Shown here in pieces: positions 1 through 8,423 of a stretch of DNA of 64,000 nucleotides (the first letter of the stretch is position 1; every line of letters begins with the position of its first letter). The position numbers and the translations under genes are program-made. Below the pieces are notes generated by a model. That model saw only the letters and a list, made by a program, of their open reading frames with translations. It was not told where the DNA came from and ran no database searches. The stretch comes from Leeia speluncae (GTDB lineage Bacteria > Pseudomonadota > Gammaproteobacteria > Burkholderiales > Leeiaceae): assembly GCF_020564625.1 (NCBI RefSeq), contig NZ_JAJBZT010000011.1:58617-122616 (forward strand), in the 5' to 3' direction.

Positions 1-177
1 CATTTGACCGCAACTCCACTTGGCGGTGGAGTCTGCCGGCGCAACTGGGTCAACTATCGTGACAGAAAATCCTTTTTTCTGTAAAAAAAGGCCGCAGCAT
101 AAACCAATAATTCCACCGCCAATGACGGTCACTTGTTTACCTTGGTTACTCGTTGTATTCATGGCAACATTGCTCAT
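1..177 (-). CDS. FAD-dependent D-amino-acid dehydrogenase, probably D-hydroxyproline dehydrogenase (N-terminal part; runs off the window edge)
   Basis: Only the first ~59 codons are in the window. From ATG 177 the protein starts MSNVAMNTTSNQGKQ and then has the Rossmann FAD-binding motif VTVIGGGIIGLCCGLFL (GxGxxG type), followed by an acidic residue at the end of the second strand (TIVDP). A second in-frame ATG lies at 162. This N-terminus is typical of the DAO/DadA family. It is the last visible gene of the minus-strand operon that carries 4-hydroxyproline 2-epimerase. In the known pathway the epimer cis-4-hydroxy-D-proline is oxidised by exactly this type of flavoenzyme at the membrane. The substrate is inferred from context; the family is clear. 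Confidence 0.8.
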   Translation of the reverse strand, partial: MSNVAMNTTSNQGKQVTVIGGGIIGLCCGLFLQKKGFSVTIVDPVAPADSTAKWSCGQM

Positions 178-190
178 CTAGCAAATGGTT

Positions 191-1216
191 TTAGACGGAT
201 TTTTTTGGTGAAAAATCGGATAGATTGAAGCCATCAATGTAAGGTTGGCTAGGATCATAGTAGAATTCTGCTCTGCCAGTAATCCATGCTCGACCATCAA
301 TACTTGGCAAGATGGCTGGTAAACCACATTCCAACTTGGTTTCCTTTTCTACGCGCCCAATAAAACGGCTGCCAATTAAACTTTCATGCGTGAAACTGCC
401 ATCTTTCGCCAATAACCCGCGTGCGAATCGTTGGGCAACACGTGCAGAAGAGCCCGTCCCACATGGAGAGCGATCAATAAGACTATCGCCAGCAATCACT
501 ACTGATCGTCCATCTGAAGTTTCGGCTAATGCTTTCCCTGTCCACATGCAGTGTTTTATACCACGGATATCCGGGTTATCTGGGTGGACGATATTCATCG
601 TTGCGTTAATGGTTTGTTGCATTTCACGACCCCAAACCAACAACTGTTCGGCATCAAAAAACTCACAACCAGGAAAGTTCTCTTGAACTTCGACGATGGG
701 ATAAAAATTGCCCCCATAGGCAATATCTACGACCAATTTACCTAGAGATGGATGAGTTAAGGCAACATCTTTATAGAGTAAAAAGCTTGGCACATTGGTA
801 AAGCGTACTGATGTTACTTTGCTGCCCTCTTGTTGATAGGTTGCGGTTACTTTACCAGCTGGTACATCGACGGTGACTTGTCCGGCTTTCTTTGGCGTAA
901 TTAACCCTGCTTCTAAAGCAAAAGTAATAGAGCCAACCGTTGCATGACCGCACATTGGCAAACAACCAGATGTTTCTACAAACAACAAACTAAAATCAGC
1001 ATCCTCACTGACGGGGGGATAAAACAGTGTGCCAGACATATGTGAATGACCACGCGGTTCTAACATTAACAATCTTCTTAGCCAATCGAAGTGTTCGATG
1101 AAATATAAGCGACGTTCATTCATCGTATGACCAACCAACTCAGGTGCCCCACTAACAACCATTCTTACTGGCATACCTTCTGTATGGCCTTCAATACACT
1201 TGAAAATATTGCTCAT
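191..1216 (-). CDS. 4-hydroxyproline 2-epimerase (proline racemase family)
   Basis: 341 aa, the normal length for the proline racemase family. It should interconvert trans-4-hydroxy-L-proline and cis-4-hydroxy-D-proline in the cytoplasm. Both catalytic cysteines are present: C89 in the MCGHATVG motif and C252 in the [12 protein letters not shown] motif. This pair distinguishes epimerases/racemases from trans-3-hydroxy-L-proline dehydratases, which usually lack the first cysteine. ATG 1216 is preceded by a GGAAA ribosome-binding site. It lies between a DapA-family gene upstream and an FAD dehydrogenase downstream, the classic hydroxyproline catabolic set. The epimerase assignment is strong. 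Hydroxyproline rather than proline as substrate rests on family knowledge and neighbours. Confidence 0.9.
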   Translation of the reverse strand: MSNIFKCIEGHTEGMPVRMVVSGAPELVGHTMNERRLYFIEHFDWLRRLLMLEPRGHSHMSGTLFYPPVSEDADFSLLFVETSGCLPMCGHATVGSITFALEAGLITPKKAGQVTVDVPAGKVTATYQQEGSKVTSVRFTNVPSFLLYKDVALTHPSLGKLVVDIAYGGNFYPIVEVQENFPGCEFFDAEQLLVWGREMQQTINATMNIVHPDNPDIRGIKHCMWTGKALAETSDGRSVVIAGDSLIDRSPCGTGSSARVAQRFARGLLAKDGSFTHESLIGSRFIGRVEKETKLECGLPAILPSIDGRAWITGRAEFYYDPSQPYIDGFNLSDFSPKKSV

Positions 1217-1252
1217 ATTGTTTTCCGTATAGTCATAATGATTTGTTTAGAC

Positions 1253-1285
1253 CGCACTTACCAAACTTAAAGTAGGGTAAGTGCG
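1253..1285 (-). terminator. Intercistronic hairpin between the DapA-like gene and the epimerase gene
   Basis: A perfect 10-bp inverted repeat (CGCACTTACC at 1253-1262, GGTAAGTGCG at 1276-1285) lies in the 84-nt gap inside the operon. On the + strand it is followed by ATTTTT; on the minus strand, the direction of the operon, no T-run follows. It is more likely an RNA-stability or partial-termination element than a full terminator. Confidence 0.5.
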
Positions 1286-1300
1286 ATTTTTCAAAAAAGA

Positions 1301-2179
1301 TTACTTCTGTGAAGCTTCGAATACTTTTTTGAATTCTGCTTTTTCTTCAGCTGTCAGAGGTTGTAATGGCATGCGAGCATTACCCACATTAAAGCCTGCT
1401 AGTTCGCAACCATATTTTGCCTTTTGTACAAACTTTCCAGATTCCATGCTTGCCAGAACAGGGAAAAGTGAGCGCATAACGGCTTGGGCGCCGAAAATAT
1501 CACCAGCTTTAAATTTGTTGTAAATTTCTACGGTCTGTTTAACCAAGAAATTTGCAGGGCCACAAATCCAGCTGCTTGCCCCCCATAAGAAGAAGTCCAA
1601 CGCTTGATCATCTGAGCCGCAAGATAATTGGTAACTGTCAGCGTATTTATCTCCAATCTCGATCGCACGAAGTAAATTGCCGCTACTTTCTTTAATCGCG
1701 ATCACGCGTGGGTGATCTTTAAATGCATCTAGCACTGAAAAACCCACTTCAACATTGGTACGAACAGGGTAGTTATAAAGCACCACCTCAATATCGGGTA
1801 CCGCATCTAAAATAGCTTGATAATGGCCGATTAATTCTGGCTGAGAAGGTAACGCGTAGTATGGAGGTGCAATTAGCACAGCCTCATAGCCAGAGTCGCG
1901 TGTCATTTTGACTTGATCGATCACTTCACGCGTGTTTGAGCCATTTGCGCCTGCAATCAAAATACCACGGTTGCCGACAACTTCTTTTACCGTTTTACGA
2001 ATTGCATTACGCTCTTCATTATTTAATGCATAGTATTCACCAGTAGAGCCCAATGGGACAAAACCACTAACACCAGCTGCTAATTGATATTCAATCACAC
2101 TTGCCAGCGTATCGTGGTCGACCTCATCTTTAGCGTTAAAAGGGGTAACCAAGGCTGGTAAAATACCGGTTAATTGCAT
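1301..2179 (-). CDS. DapA/DHDPS-family lyase, probably 1-pyrroline-4-hydroxy-2-carboxylate deaminase
   Basis: About 292 aa from ATG 2179, chosen because GGAG lies nine bases upstream; an in-frame GTG at 2188 is the alternative. It is a class I aldolase-fold member of the dihydrodipicolinate synthase family. Visible signatures are VPLGSTGEYYAL near residue 41 (phosphate/carboxylate loop), Y135 in the VVLYNYP strand, and the Schiff-base lysine K163 in AIKESSG. In hydroxyproline catabolism this family deaminates the pyrroline product of D-hydroxyproline oxidation to alpha-ketoglutarate semialdehyde. Its place between binding protein and epimerase in the same operon supports this over lysine biosynthesis. 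Exact substrate is inferred. Confidence 0.85.
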   Translation of the reverse strand: MQLTGILPALVTPFNAKDEVDHDTLASVIEYQLAAGVSGFVPLGSTGEYYALNNEERNAIRKTVKEVVGNRGILIAGANGSNTREVIDQVKMTRDSGYEAVLIAPPYYALPSQPELIGHYQAILDAVPDIEVVLYNYPVRTNVEVGFSVLDAFKDHPRVIAIKESSGNLLRAIEIGDKYADSYQLSCGSDDQALDFFLWGASSWICGPANFLVKQTVEIYNKFKAGDIFGAQAVMRSLFPVLASMESGKFVQKAKYGCELAGFNVGNARMPLQPLTAEEKAEFKKVFEASQK

Positions 2180-2250
2180 TATTTCCACTCCAAAAGAGAA
2201 TAAAACTCAGGAATAAACTATTCCAACGACATTCATTAACTACAGTTGAT

Positions 2251-2279
2251 GGGAAGTGGCAATTTGACAGCCACTTCCC
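2251..2279 (-). terminator. Intercistronic stem-loop just after the binding-protein gene
   Basis: Perfect 10-bp stem GGGAAGTGGC (2251-2260) / GCCACTTCCC (2270-2279) with a 9-nt loop, directly downstream of the binding-protein stop codon at 2288. No T-run follows. Such stems protect upstream mRNA and allow excess binding protein relative to the downstream enzymes. Confidence 0.6.
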
Positions 2280-2287
2280 TATTACGA

Positions 2288-3439
2288 TTATTGGCCGTAC
2301 TTCACTTCAAGCACTTTCCACTGACCACCTTTCAAGGTGTACAAAGTAGCTGCAGCTTGCTTTAAGTCACCTTTTGCAGTGAACTCAATTGGGCCGCTTA
2401 AGCCTTGGAATTTGTTAGTTTTCATTGCTGCTAGATATTTTTTAGGATCTGCAGAATTGGCTTTCACCATGGCATTGATCACAGCCCAAGTGGCGTCATA
2501 AGCAAGTGGGGCAAATTGAATAACGCCAGTACCAAACTTCGATTTCATTTTCTGATCGAATTCCTTACCTTTCGGCATGTTTTCGATTGGCAAACCGTAA
2601 TCCCAGCTCAATGTACCTTCACCAGACTCACCTGCCATTTTGATGAAGGTGTCATTGGTTAAGCCGCCAATTGGCATGAATGCCGCTTTTAGCCCTAAGG
2701 CTTTAATTTGTTTTGCCATCGGTGCCGCTTGGAAATCTTCACCTACAAAAATGATGGCATCTGCGTTAGCAGCTTTCACAGCGGTTAGAAGAGAGGTGAA
2801 GTCAACCACTTTGTCACTAGTGAATTCACGCATGACAATATTGCCACCCTCTTTTTTGATCGCCTTACCAATTTCGTCAGCAGCACCTTGGCCGTAGGCG
2901 GTACGGTTATCAATCAGAACAATGCGCTTAGCTTTGAGTGATTTCACCACATAGCTACCGGCGTACTGCCCCATTTGGTCATCACTAATAATGACGCGGA
3001 AGACAGATTTAATCCCCTGGCTAGTAAGTACAGGGTTGCTAGAAGATGCAGAAATTTGAGGGATGCCAGCATCACCATAAATGCGAGAAGCAGGAATACT
3101 TGCACCAGAACCATAGTGGCCGATAACAGCTGCTACTTTGCTATCTACTAAGCGTTGTGCAACGCCTGTAGCAACTTTTGGATCACCTTGATCATCTTCT
3201 GATTGAATTTGGAACTTAACTGTGTTGCCGTTAATTTTCAGTTGTTTTGCGTTAGCTTCTTCTAGTGCAATACGCACACCACGTTCTTGATCCACCCCTT
3301 GATGGCCTGAAGCACCTGTCAATGGACCTGCAAAACCAATCTTTACCAATAAGTCTTCTGCAAAAGCAGTACTACCTACAGCCATTGTTGCCAGTGTTGC
3401 TAAAACAAGTGTTCTGCGAGTGAAATTTGTAGACTTCAT
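2288..3439 (-). CDS. Branched-chain-amino-acid-type (LivJ/LivK family) periplasmic substrate-binding protein
   Basis: 383 aa with a clear signal peptide (KSTNFTRRTLVLATLATMAV, cleavage after AFA at about residue 27). The mature protein is a type I periplasmic binding fold: VKIGFAGPLTGASGHQGVDQERGVRIALEEAN at the N-terminus and the characteristic ASSSNPVLT segment. ATG 3439 has GGAGAGACG upstream. It is the first gene of the hydroxyproline operon, so it probably captures hydroxyproline or a related amino acid. Cognate permease and ATPase genes are not in the window and may be encoded further left. Ligand is inferred only from context. Confidence 0.88.
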   Translation of the reverse strand: MKSTNFTRRTLVLATLATMAVGSTAFAEDLLVKIGFAGPLTGASGHQGVDQERGVRIALEEANAKQLKINGNTVKFQIQSEDDQGDPKVATGVAQRLVDSKVAAVIGHYGSGASIPASRIYGDAGIPQISASSSNPVLTSQGIKSVFRVIISDDQMGQYAGSYVVKSLKAKRIVLIDNRTAYGQGAADEIGKAIKKEGGNIVMREFTSDKVVDFTSLLTAVKAANADAIIFVGEDFQAAPMAKQIKALGLKAAFMPIGGLTNDTFIKMAGESGEGTLSWDYGLPIENMPKGKEFDQKMKSKFGTGVIQFAPLAYDATWAVINAMVKANSADPKKYLAAMKTNKFQGLSGPIEFTAKGDLKQAAATLYTLKGGQWKVLEVKYGQ

Positions 3440-3512
3440 GTGTCGTCTCTCCGTTTTGGCACGATTACTACATGGGGTTCAAAAAGTTGCTTCGCTTACA
3501 TGAGGGGTGGTA

Positions 3513-3610
3513 CATACCGTATACATGATTAATGTATGCATCTATGTATGCATAAATATTAAAGGATAGATTTTCAGCGTGTCAATAATGTTGTATACAT
3601 TTTTGTATAA
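3513..3610 (-). promoter_or_regulatory. Promoter and operator cluster of the hydroxyproline operon
   Basis: On the minus strand a strong sigma-70 promoter is visible: TTGACA (3580-3585), 18-bp spacer, TAATAT (3556-3561). Around it lie repeated TGTATAC/ATGTATGCAT-type elements: GTATAC near 3519-3524, ATGTATGCAT near 3532 and 3544, and TTGTATACAT at 3591-3600. GntR-family repressors commonly bind such short palindromes, and known hydroxyproline operons are under GntR-type control. No GntR gene is inside the window, so the regulator is inferred. Confidence 0.55.
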
Positions 3611-3824
3611 TTATTTTTGTAGAGGAAACAACGGATGTCGTTTCTCTAAAGAAGTGTTGGTAAAAAAAGTGCGTAATAAGTGGGCTAAAGGTTGGCTGTC
3701 TAAGAAAATATGAATCGCCTCAAAAAAACGCTCTCACCGCTTTGTTGATGAATAAAGACAATTTAGATGCAGGATGCATAAATTGTTATGATTAAACAAT
3801 TGCGTTTAATAGGTTTTGATTGTG

Positions 3825-5264
3825 ATGAGTTTGTGGCGTATGAAGCTTTCCCGCCTTGTGTTGGCAAGATTGGGTGGGTTATTTAGTCTTTGTTTGTTTT
3901 CTTTTGGTGTCAATGCAGCAACTGATCCAATTGGTCATTTTCGAATTGAAATCGCAACATTTTCTTATCCTTTGTTATCTCCTAATGAGCAAAAATCGGT
4001 ATTTAGCACCTTGCTAAAACAGCTTCATGTATCGGCGACATATCTCCCCTCTCAACTCATTGAAGGAAAGACAAAGAAAACCACCAAGCGTTTTCGTTTA
4101 TTTGGAAATCTAGAGGGGGTTGGACCAATCCCTAGTCCTCATGTAGAGACTAAGGTCGAGACGAAAAGCAAGCAAGTTGATCTAAAAGTTGCTGCCTCGA
4201 TAGATGCTCAAACGGCTCATTGGTTGTTGAGTTTTGATCTACCGTTAAAACAAGCTGAATTACTCGAACTAAATAGTATTAATGTGAATTCGTTATCTAC
4301 GGATGCCTTTTATAAGCATGCGAGTATTCAATCTATGCCACTGCATCGCGAATATGGTGAGTTATTCCTTTTCCCTTTTATGCTTTCCCAAACGCCAGCA
4401 AATAATCAATTCTCTATGATGAATGTTCAGCTACCCGGGGCAGCCAATGAAGTCGGTAAGAGTGGGATAGCTTCAATCAAAGCTTCTTATACTGTTGATC
4501 ATTCAAAGCAAAACTTGGCGTTGAAATTTGGCTATCCGCTCTCGACAGATGGATTATCAGCCGAATCGAAAGCACTCGTTGCACAGGGAGAGATTCCGGA
4601 AAGCGTGCAACTTTCCCAACTGCCAAATTATTGTATTGGATGTGAACCTATTATCCGAGAAATCATCATCCCTACTAACCTTCCTAGATGGCATAGAATG
4701 CGGGAGTATCAATCGTTTGGCTCTCAGATTGAAGTAGAAACACAAGGGGCTTATCAGTATTTATCCATGAAAGGTGCCGTTGCTCCAACTGGGAATGTAC
4801 GTGGCTATCATCGATCTGAAACTTGGGCTAGCTATCAGGGTAAGTTAATTAACTACTCCGGAATGGTTGAGTTTGAGAAGCTAACCGATAATGATGTTTC
4901 GGTTCCTCCTGCTCTATCTTGGAATACCTCTAGACTAAATGGCAAAGTGTTCAACCCTGATATTCGTTTTATTCCAACTTCGCCAAAGAAAATGCAAGTC
5001 TCAGAGAAGGATTGTGCAGAAGTTATTTGCCAGCAAGTATTAAGAAGCATGAAGAAACAGTTGGCAAAAACAGATGCTGCACTACAAGAGGAAATGGCTA
5101 GTTATGTCCGCCTTGTTACTTCTCCAAAGAAAGTTTGCCTAGAAAATGAGGCTGAAAGTGTTTACGACCTTTCTGGGCGCTATATGCAAGGGATAGATTT
5201 ACTGGGGGATGACTTCAAAATTACCGCGACACAAGCGGATGGAAAGCCTTTGCCTGCAGGTTGA
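3825..5264 (+). CDS. Exported protein of unknown function, interrupted by an in-frame TGA
   Basis: About 479 aa from ATG 3825; TTG 3816 and ATG 3840 are alternative starts. A signal peptide is visible (LGGLFSLCLFSFGVNA, then ATDPIGHF), so it is exported. I do not recognise the main body. There is a CIGCEP segment and a basic, glycosylation-free middle region. The last visible stretch, ITATQADGKPLPAG before the stop, resembles the start of a He_PIG/cadherin-like Ig domain. The in-frame sequence after the TGA (5265-5432) continues that domain, ending ELLVKMTATDSHGQSTS...KLDVN. The gene is therefore probably truncated by mutation or sequencing error. It stands alone between divergent and unrelated genes. 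Confidence 0.6.
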   Translation: MSLWRMKLSRLVLARLGGLFSLCLFSFGVNAATDPIGHFRIEIATFSYPLLSPNEQKSVFSTLLKQLHVSATYLPSQLIEGKTKKTTKRFRLFGNLEGVGPIPSPHVETKVETKSKQVDLKVAASIDAQTAHWLLSFDLPLKQAELLELNSINVNSLSTDAFYKHASIQSMPLHREYGELFLFPFMLSQTPANNQFSMMNVQLPGAANEVGKSGIASIKASYTVDHSKQNLALKFGYPLSTDGLSAESKALVAQGEIPESVQLSQLPNYCIGCEPIIREIIIPTNLPRWHRMREYQSFGSQIEVETQGAYQYLSMKGAVAPTGNVRGYHRSETWASYQGKLINYSGMVEFEKLTDNDVSVPPALSWNTSRLNGKVFNPDIRFIPTSPKKMQVSEKDCAEVICQQVLRSMKKQLAKTDAALQEEMASYVRLVTSPKKVCLENEAESVYDLSGRYMQGIDLLGDDFKITATQADGKPLPAG

Positions 5265-5432
5265 CGATTTAATAGTGAAGTGCGCCGGTTTTGCAAAGTA
5301 ATTGTGCCATCAGCCCCGGTGAATAGCGAACTATTGGTTAAAATGACGGCAACTGACTCTCATGGGCAATCCACAAGCATGAGAGTAAAGTTGGATGTCA
5401 ATCACCGTGATATTTTGGATCAACCGCAATAA
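5265..5432 (+). pseudogene. Detached C-terminal segment of the preceding exported protein
   Basis: After the TGA at 5262-5264 the same frame stays open for 55 sense codons to TAA at 5430-5432. The translation contains VKMTATDSHGQSTS followed by alternating hydrophobic residues, the pattern of the closing strands of a He_PIG/cadherin-like domain. Family members usually read LP-x-W-L-x-F where this gene has LPAG-stop-RF. Adding a T after GCA and dropping the A before TTT would restore LPAWLTF, so a pair of small indels is a plausible cause. There is no start codon or ribosome-binding site of its own. Confidence 0.55.
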
Positions 5433-5707
5433 AAAATAGTCGAGTTGAAAAAGCACTAAGTCCCAGTCTCATGCAGGGACAGGTTACTTTACATTCCAAG
5501 TATTTAGACTGTTTAAATACAAGTACCCATTTGAGAAAGATTGATATTTCCCAAAGAAATGCCCCTTATTTCATAATATTTTCTTCAATTTGTCATTTCA
5601 CGCTTTACTTCATTCTTATATTCATCTAAATAGTATTAAGCATGCTAAAAATCACAACTGCGTGAAATATAACCATCGTTTAAATGAAATCTCACAAGTA
5701 AATACCC

Positions 5708-7597
5708 ATGTCGGCACCAGACAAGAATGTACTAATTAAAAGGGTTCTCAGCTCTGCGGAGTTACCCTCGCCCTCTGCATCTGCGATGCGGATTATTCAA
5801 TTAACGAACGATGACAATGTCTCTATTCGTGAATTGGAGCGGGCAATTAGTGCAGACCCTGCTTTTGTAGCGAAGTTATTAAAAGTCGCGAATAGTGCAC
5901 GTACCACTGGGCGGGCGGTTGTCAGCATTAAAGAAGCGCTGATGATGGTTGGCTTGCCTGGATTGCGGGCGATTGTGATTGGTTTTTCTATTCTTGAGCA
6001 TGATCAAAAACCTCGCTGCAAAGCGTTTGATTACAATCGTTTTTGGCTTCATTCTTTACTTGTAGGGTTAAGTTTTCAGGCGATTTCTACACGGGTTCGG
6101 CTGGCTGCCTTAGATGAAGCTTTTTCGATTGGCTTATTGGCTAATATTGGTTCTTTAGCGCTTGCTTCCGTTTTTCCTGAACCTTACGCCAAGTTATTAG
6201 ATCACGTTAATAAAAAAACCAACTTAACGTTAGAACAAGTAGAAACGGATACATTAGGATTAAATCACTGGGAGCTGAGCGCGGAGTTATTGCGCAGCTG
6301 GGGAATCCCGTCTGTGCTTTATGCGCCAATTGAAGCGTATGGGTTACCCGATAAAGGGAGTTTGATTTCTGGTAGCCGTGAATATGGCTTACTTAGTGCA
6401 CTTGCCTTATCGAATGTGATGGCAGATTTAATCTGCAACAAAGAAGCAAGAACAGCCGAAAAGATTTCTGATCTAAACCTCTGGAGTGCCCGTATTTCTC
6501 TAGAGATGACACAAGTATTGGATATCGGCCTACAGATTTCAGAAAGCCTACCTGCTTGGAGTTCGCTACTCAATTTAGACCCTTCAAGTTGGATGAATTT
6601 TGAATGGGTAACGGAAGTTATTAATTCCCCTGATGTACTGTCTAAGTCACTAGATACTTCCCAAGAAAAACTCACTTTAATGTTGGTGGATGATGAAAAA
6701 TCTACCAGACTACTGCTGACCGAAATTCTGCAAAATGCAGGCTACAACTTGATTGTTGCTACAACTGGTGAAGAAGCGCTTTGCATGATGAACGATAGTC
6801 GCCCAGATTTATTGGTAACCGATTGGGTGATGCCAGGGATGAGTGGTCTAGAACTGATTCAAAAAATTCGTTCAGCTCCTTGGGGTAAATCGATGTTTAC
6901 CTTGGTGCTCACTGCTAAATCTGAAGAGGATCATCTAGTCGAATCGTTTGAGGCGGGTACTAATGATTATGTGCCTAAACCAATTAAAGAACGGGTGTTG
7001 TTGTCTCGCCTAAAAGCGGGTGAACGGATGATTCGTTATCAAAGAGAAACCGCTCGGCAGTATAAAGAAGTACATGAACTTGCGGCTGAACTCTCTGATA
7101 GCAACCGTAAATTGCAAGAATTATCCATGACCGATTCGCTAACGGGGTGTTCTAACCGCCGTTTTGCAATCGAACATCTTGAACAGGCATGGGGTAAGTC
7201 GAGTAGAATGAGCGAGCCGCTCTCTTGCTTGGTAATTGACTTAGATTGGTTTAAGCAAGTAAATGACTTCTACGGGCATGAGCGCGGAGATGAAGTATTG
7301 CAGCTAATCGCCAAAACCTTAAAAACCGTCGCAGGTCCTCGCAATGAACTTTGCCGCGTCGGTGGAGATGAGTTTTGGTTAATTTGCCCAGGATTTGATG
7401 AGACTAAATCTCATATTTTGGCTGAAAAGCTAAGAGACGCTGTGGCAAAACTAAATATTAGTGCGGGTAGCCAACAGTGTACGATAACGGTAGGCTATGC
7501 TGAGAAAAAAGATGAAATGCCTGATGTCCGTTCGATGATTAGAAAGGCTGATCAGCTATTATATCTTCGAAAACGTGAGGCAAAAGCGAATCGATAA
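5708..7597 (+). CDS. HDOD - response regulator (REC) - GGDEF diguanylate cyclase
   Basis: 629 aa, cytoplasmic, no membrane segments. Residues ~13-260 form an HDOD domain (LPSPSASAMRIIQL start, DPAFVAKLLKVANSA helix). Residues ~322-440 form a CheY-like receiver (LMLVDDEKSTR, phospho-acceptor D372 in LLVTDWVMPGMSG, conserved lysine in YVPKPIKE). Residues ~470-629 form a GGDEF domain with an intact active site GGDEF 552-556 and the SLTGCSNRRF entry motif. It should make c-di-GMP in response to phosphorylation by an unlinked histidine kinase. The HDOD domain suggests a signalling scaffold. It precedes a hydrolase and a chemoreceptor but is not clearly cotranscribed with them. Confidence 0.92.
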   Translation: MSAPDKNVLIKRVLSSAELPSPSASAMRIIQLTNDDNVSIRELERAISADPAFVAKLLKVANSARTTGRAVVSIKEALMMVGLPGLRAIVIGFSILEHDQKPRCKAFDYNRFWLHSLLVGLSFQAISTRVRLAALDEAFSIGLLANIGSLALASVFPEPYAKLLDHVNKKTNLTLEQVETDTLGLNHWELSAELLRSWGIPSVLYAPIEAYGLPDKGSLISGSREYGLLSALALSNVMADLICNKEARTAEKISDLNLWSARISLEMTQVLDIGLQISESLPAWSSLLNLDPSSWMNFEWVTEVINSPDVLSKSLDTSQEKLTLMLVDDEKSTRLLLTEILQNAGYNLIVATTGEEALCMMNDSRPDLLVTDWVMPGMSGLELIQKIRSAPWGKSMFTLVLTAKSEEDHLVESFEAGTNDYVPKPIKERVLLSRLKAGERMIRYQRETARQYKEVHELAAELSDSNRKLQELSMTDSLTGCSNRRFAIEHLEQAWGKSSRMSEPLSCLVIDLDWFKQVNDFYGHERGDEVLQLIAKTLKTVAGPRNELCRVGGDEFWLICPGFDETKSHILAEKLRDAVAKLNISAGSQQCTITVGYAEKKDEMPDVRSMIRKADQLLYLRKREAKANR

Positions 7598-7609
7598 TCA
7601 TCATTTACT

Positions 7610-7640
7610 TAAGGTTCAATGCTTAAGTAATTGAACCTTA
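7610..7640 (+). repeat. Perfect 11-bp inverted repeat at the start of the hydrolase gene
   Basis: TAAGGTTCAAT (7610-7620) and ATTGAACCTTA (7630-7640) flank a 9-nt loop containing CTTAAG. The second arm ends on the A of the probable ATG start codon (7640), so a folded hairpin would hide the start region. No T-run follows, so it is not a standard terminator. Confidence 0.55.
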
Positions 7641-8311
7641 TGGTAAAAATAAAATTGCAACGTCAAGAAACACAAACCATCCTTGTCTCTGGCCCTGTTG
7701 GCCAAATTGAAGTTTTCTGTGATTTTCCCTTAGCTGCAAGTCAAGGCATTGTCCTCATTGCGCACCCCCAACCGTTAATGGGGGGAAGTGCTGCACATAA
7801 AATCCCCCATTTATTAGCAAAGTTATTTCAGCAACTTGGCTATTCTGTTTTTCGACCTAATTTTCGTGGGGTTGGACATACTGCTGGCACGCATGATCAC
7901 GGTGAAGGTGAAACAGATGATCTGGAAATTGTGACCGATTGGCTATTGTCTCAATACCCTAATCAAGCACTTATTTTAGTTGGTTTTTCTTTTGGTGCTT
8001 ATGTACAAACCAAATTGGCAGAAAGACTCGCACAACGAAATATTCCGCTGACAGGACTATTTTTGCTCGGCACCCCTTCTGGCACGGTAGAAAGCAAACG
8101 GGTGTATCACACGCCATTGGTGAGTAAAGAAGCGGTTGTTATTCATGGAGAAACTGACGAGATTGCGCCGCTAACTAACCTGTTAGATTGGATTAGGCCA
8201 CAGGGAATTCCGGTGATTCTTATTCCAGGCGCCAATCATTTCTTTAGTGGAAAGTTAATCGAACTACAAAATGTGATTAAGCAAAAAATGCGTTTAATAT
8301 CACTCACTTAA
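7640..8311 (+). CDS. Alpha/beta hydrolase of the COG2945 type
   Basis: About 223 aa from ATG 7640; an in-frame TTG at 7631 is the other candidate start. The fold is shown by IVLIAHPQPLMGGSAAHK near the N-terminus (oxyanion region), the nucleophile elbow LVGFSFGAY (GxSxG), a late acid region (IHGETDEIAPL) and the histidine in PGANHFF. This small-hydrolase family is widespread but mostly without known substrate. No signal peptide. It follows the GGDEF gene by ~40 nt with the hairpin at 7610-7640 between them. Confidence 0.82.
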   Translation: MVKIKLQRQETQTILVSGPVGQIEVFCDFPLAASQGIVLIAHPQPLMGGSAAHKIPHLLAKLFQQLGYSVFRPNFRGVGHTAGTHDHGEGETDDLEIVTDWLLSQYPNQALILVGFSFGAYVQTKLAERLAQRNIPLTGLFLLGTPSGTVESKRVYHTPLVSKEAVVIHGETDEIAPLTNLLDWIRPQGIPVILIPGANHFFSGKLIELQNVIKQKMRLISLT

Positions 8312-8343
8312 ATAAGTTAATTATTAATTTGTTAATATTTTAT

Positions 8344-8371
8344 TTGACAAAGATTAATGTGCGTATATTGT
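8344..8371 (+). promoter_or_regulatory. Candidate sigma-70 promoter of the chemoreceptor gene
   Basis: TTGACA (8344-8349), 16-bp spacer, TATTGT (8366-8371), about 50 nt upstream of the chemoreceptor start. The surrounding sequence is A+T-rich. Confidence 0.45.
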
Positions 8372-8423
8372 GAAGTAGGCAAAATAAATACTCATAAAGC
8401 GCGAACAATTGATGGGAAGTGTT

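Noticed and set aside
3455..3470. TGGCACG on the + strand as a sigma-54 promoter
   Set aside because: The -12 part reads CTACA, and no gene follows at a suitable distance.
5262..5264. Selenocysteine at the in-frame TGA
   Set aside because: No convincing SECIS-like hairpin follows directly, the protein family is not a known selenoprotein, and indels restoring LPAWLTF explain it better.
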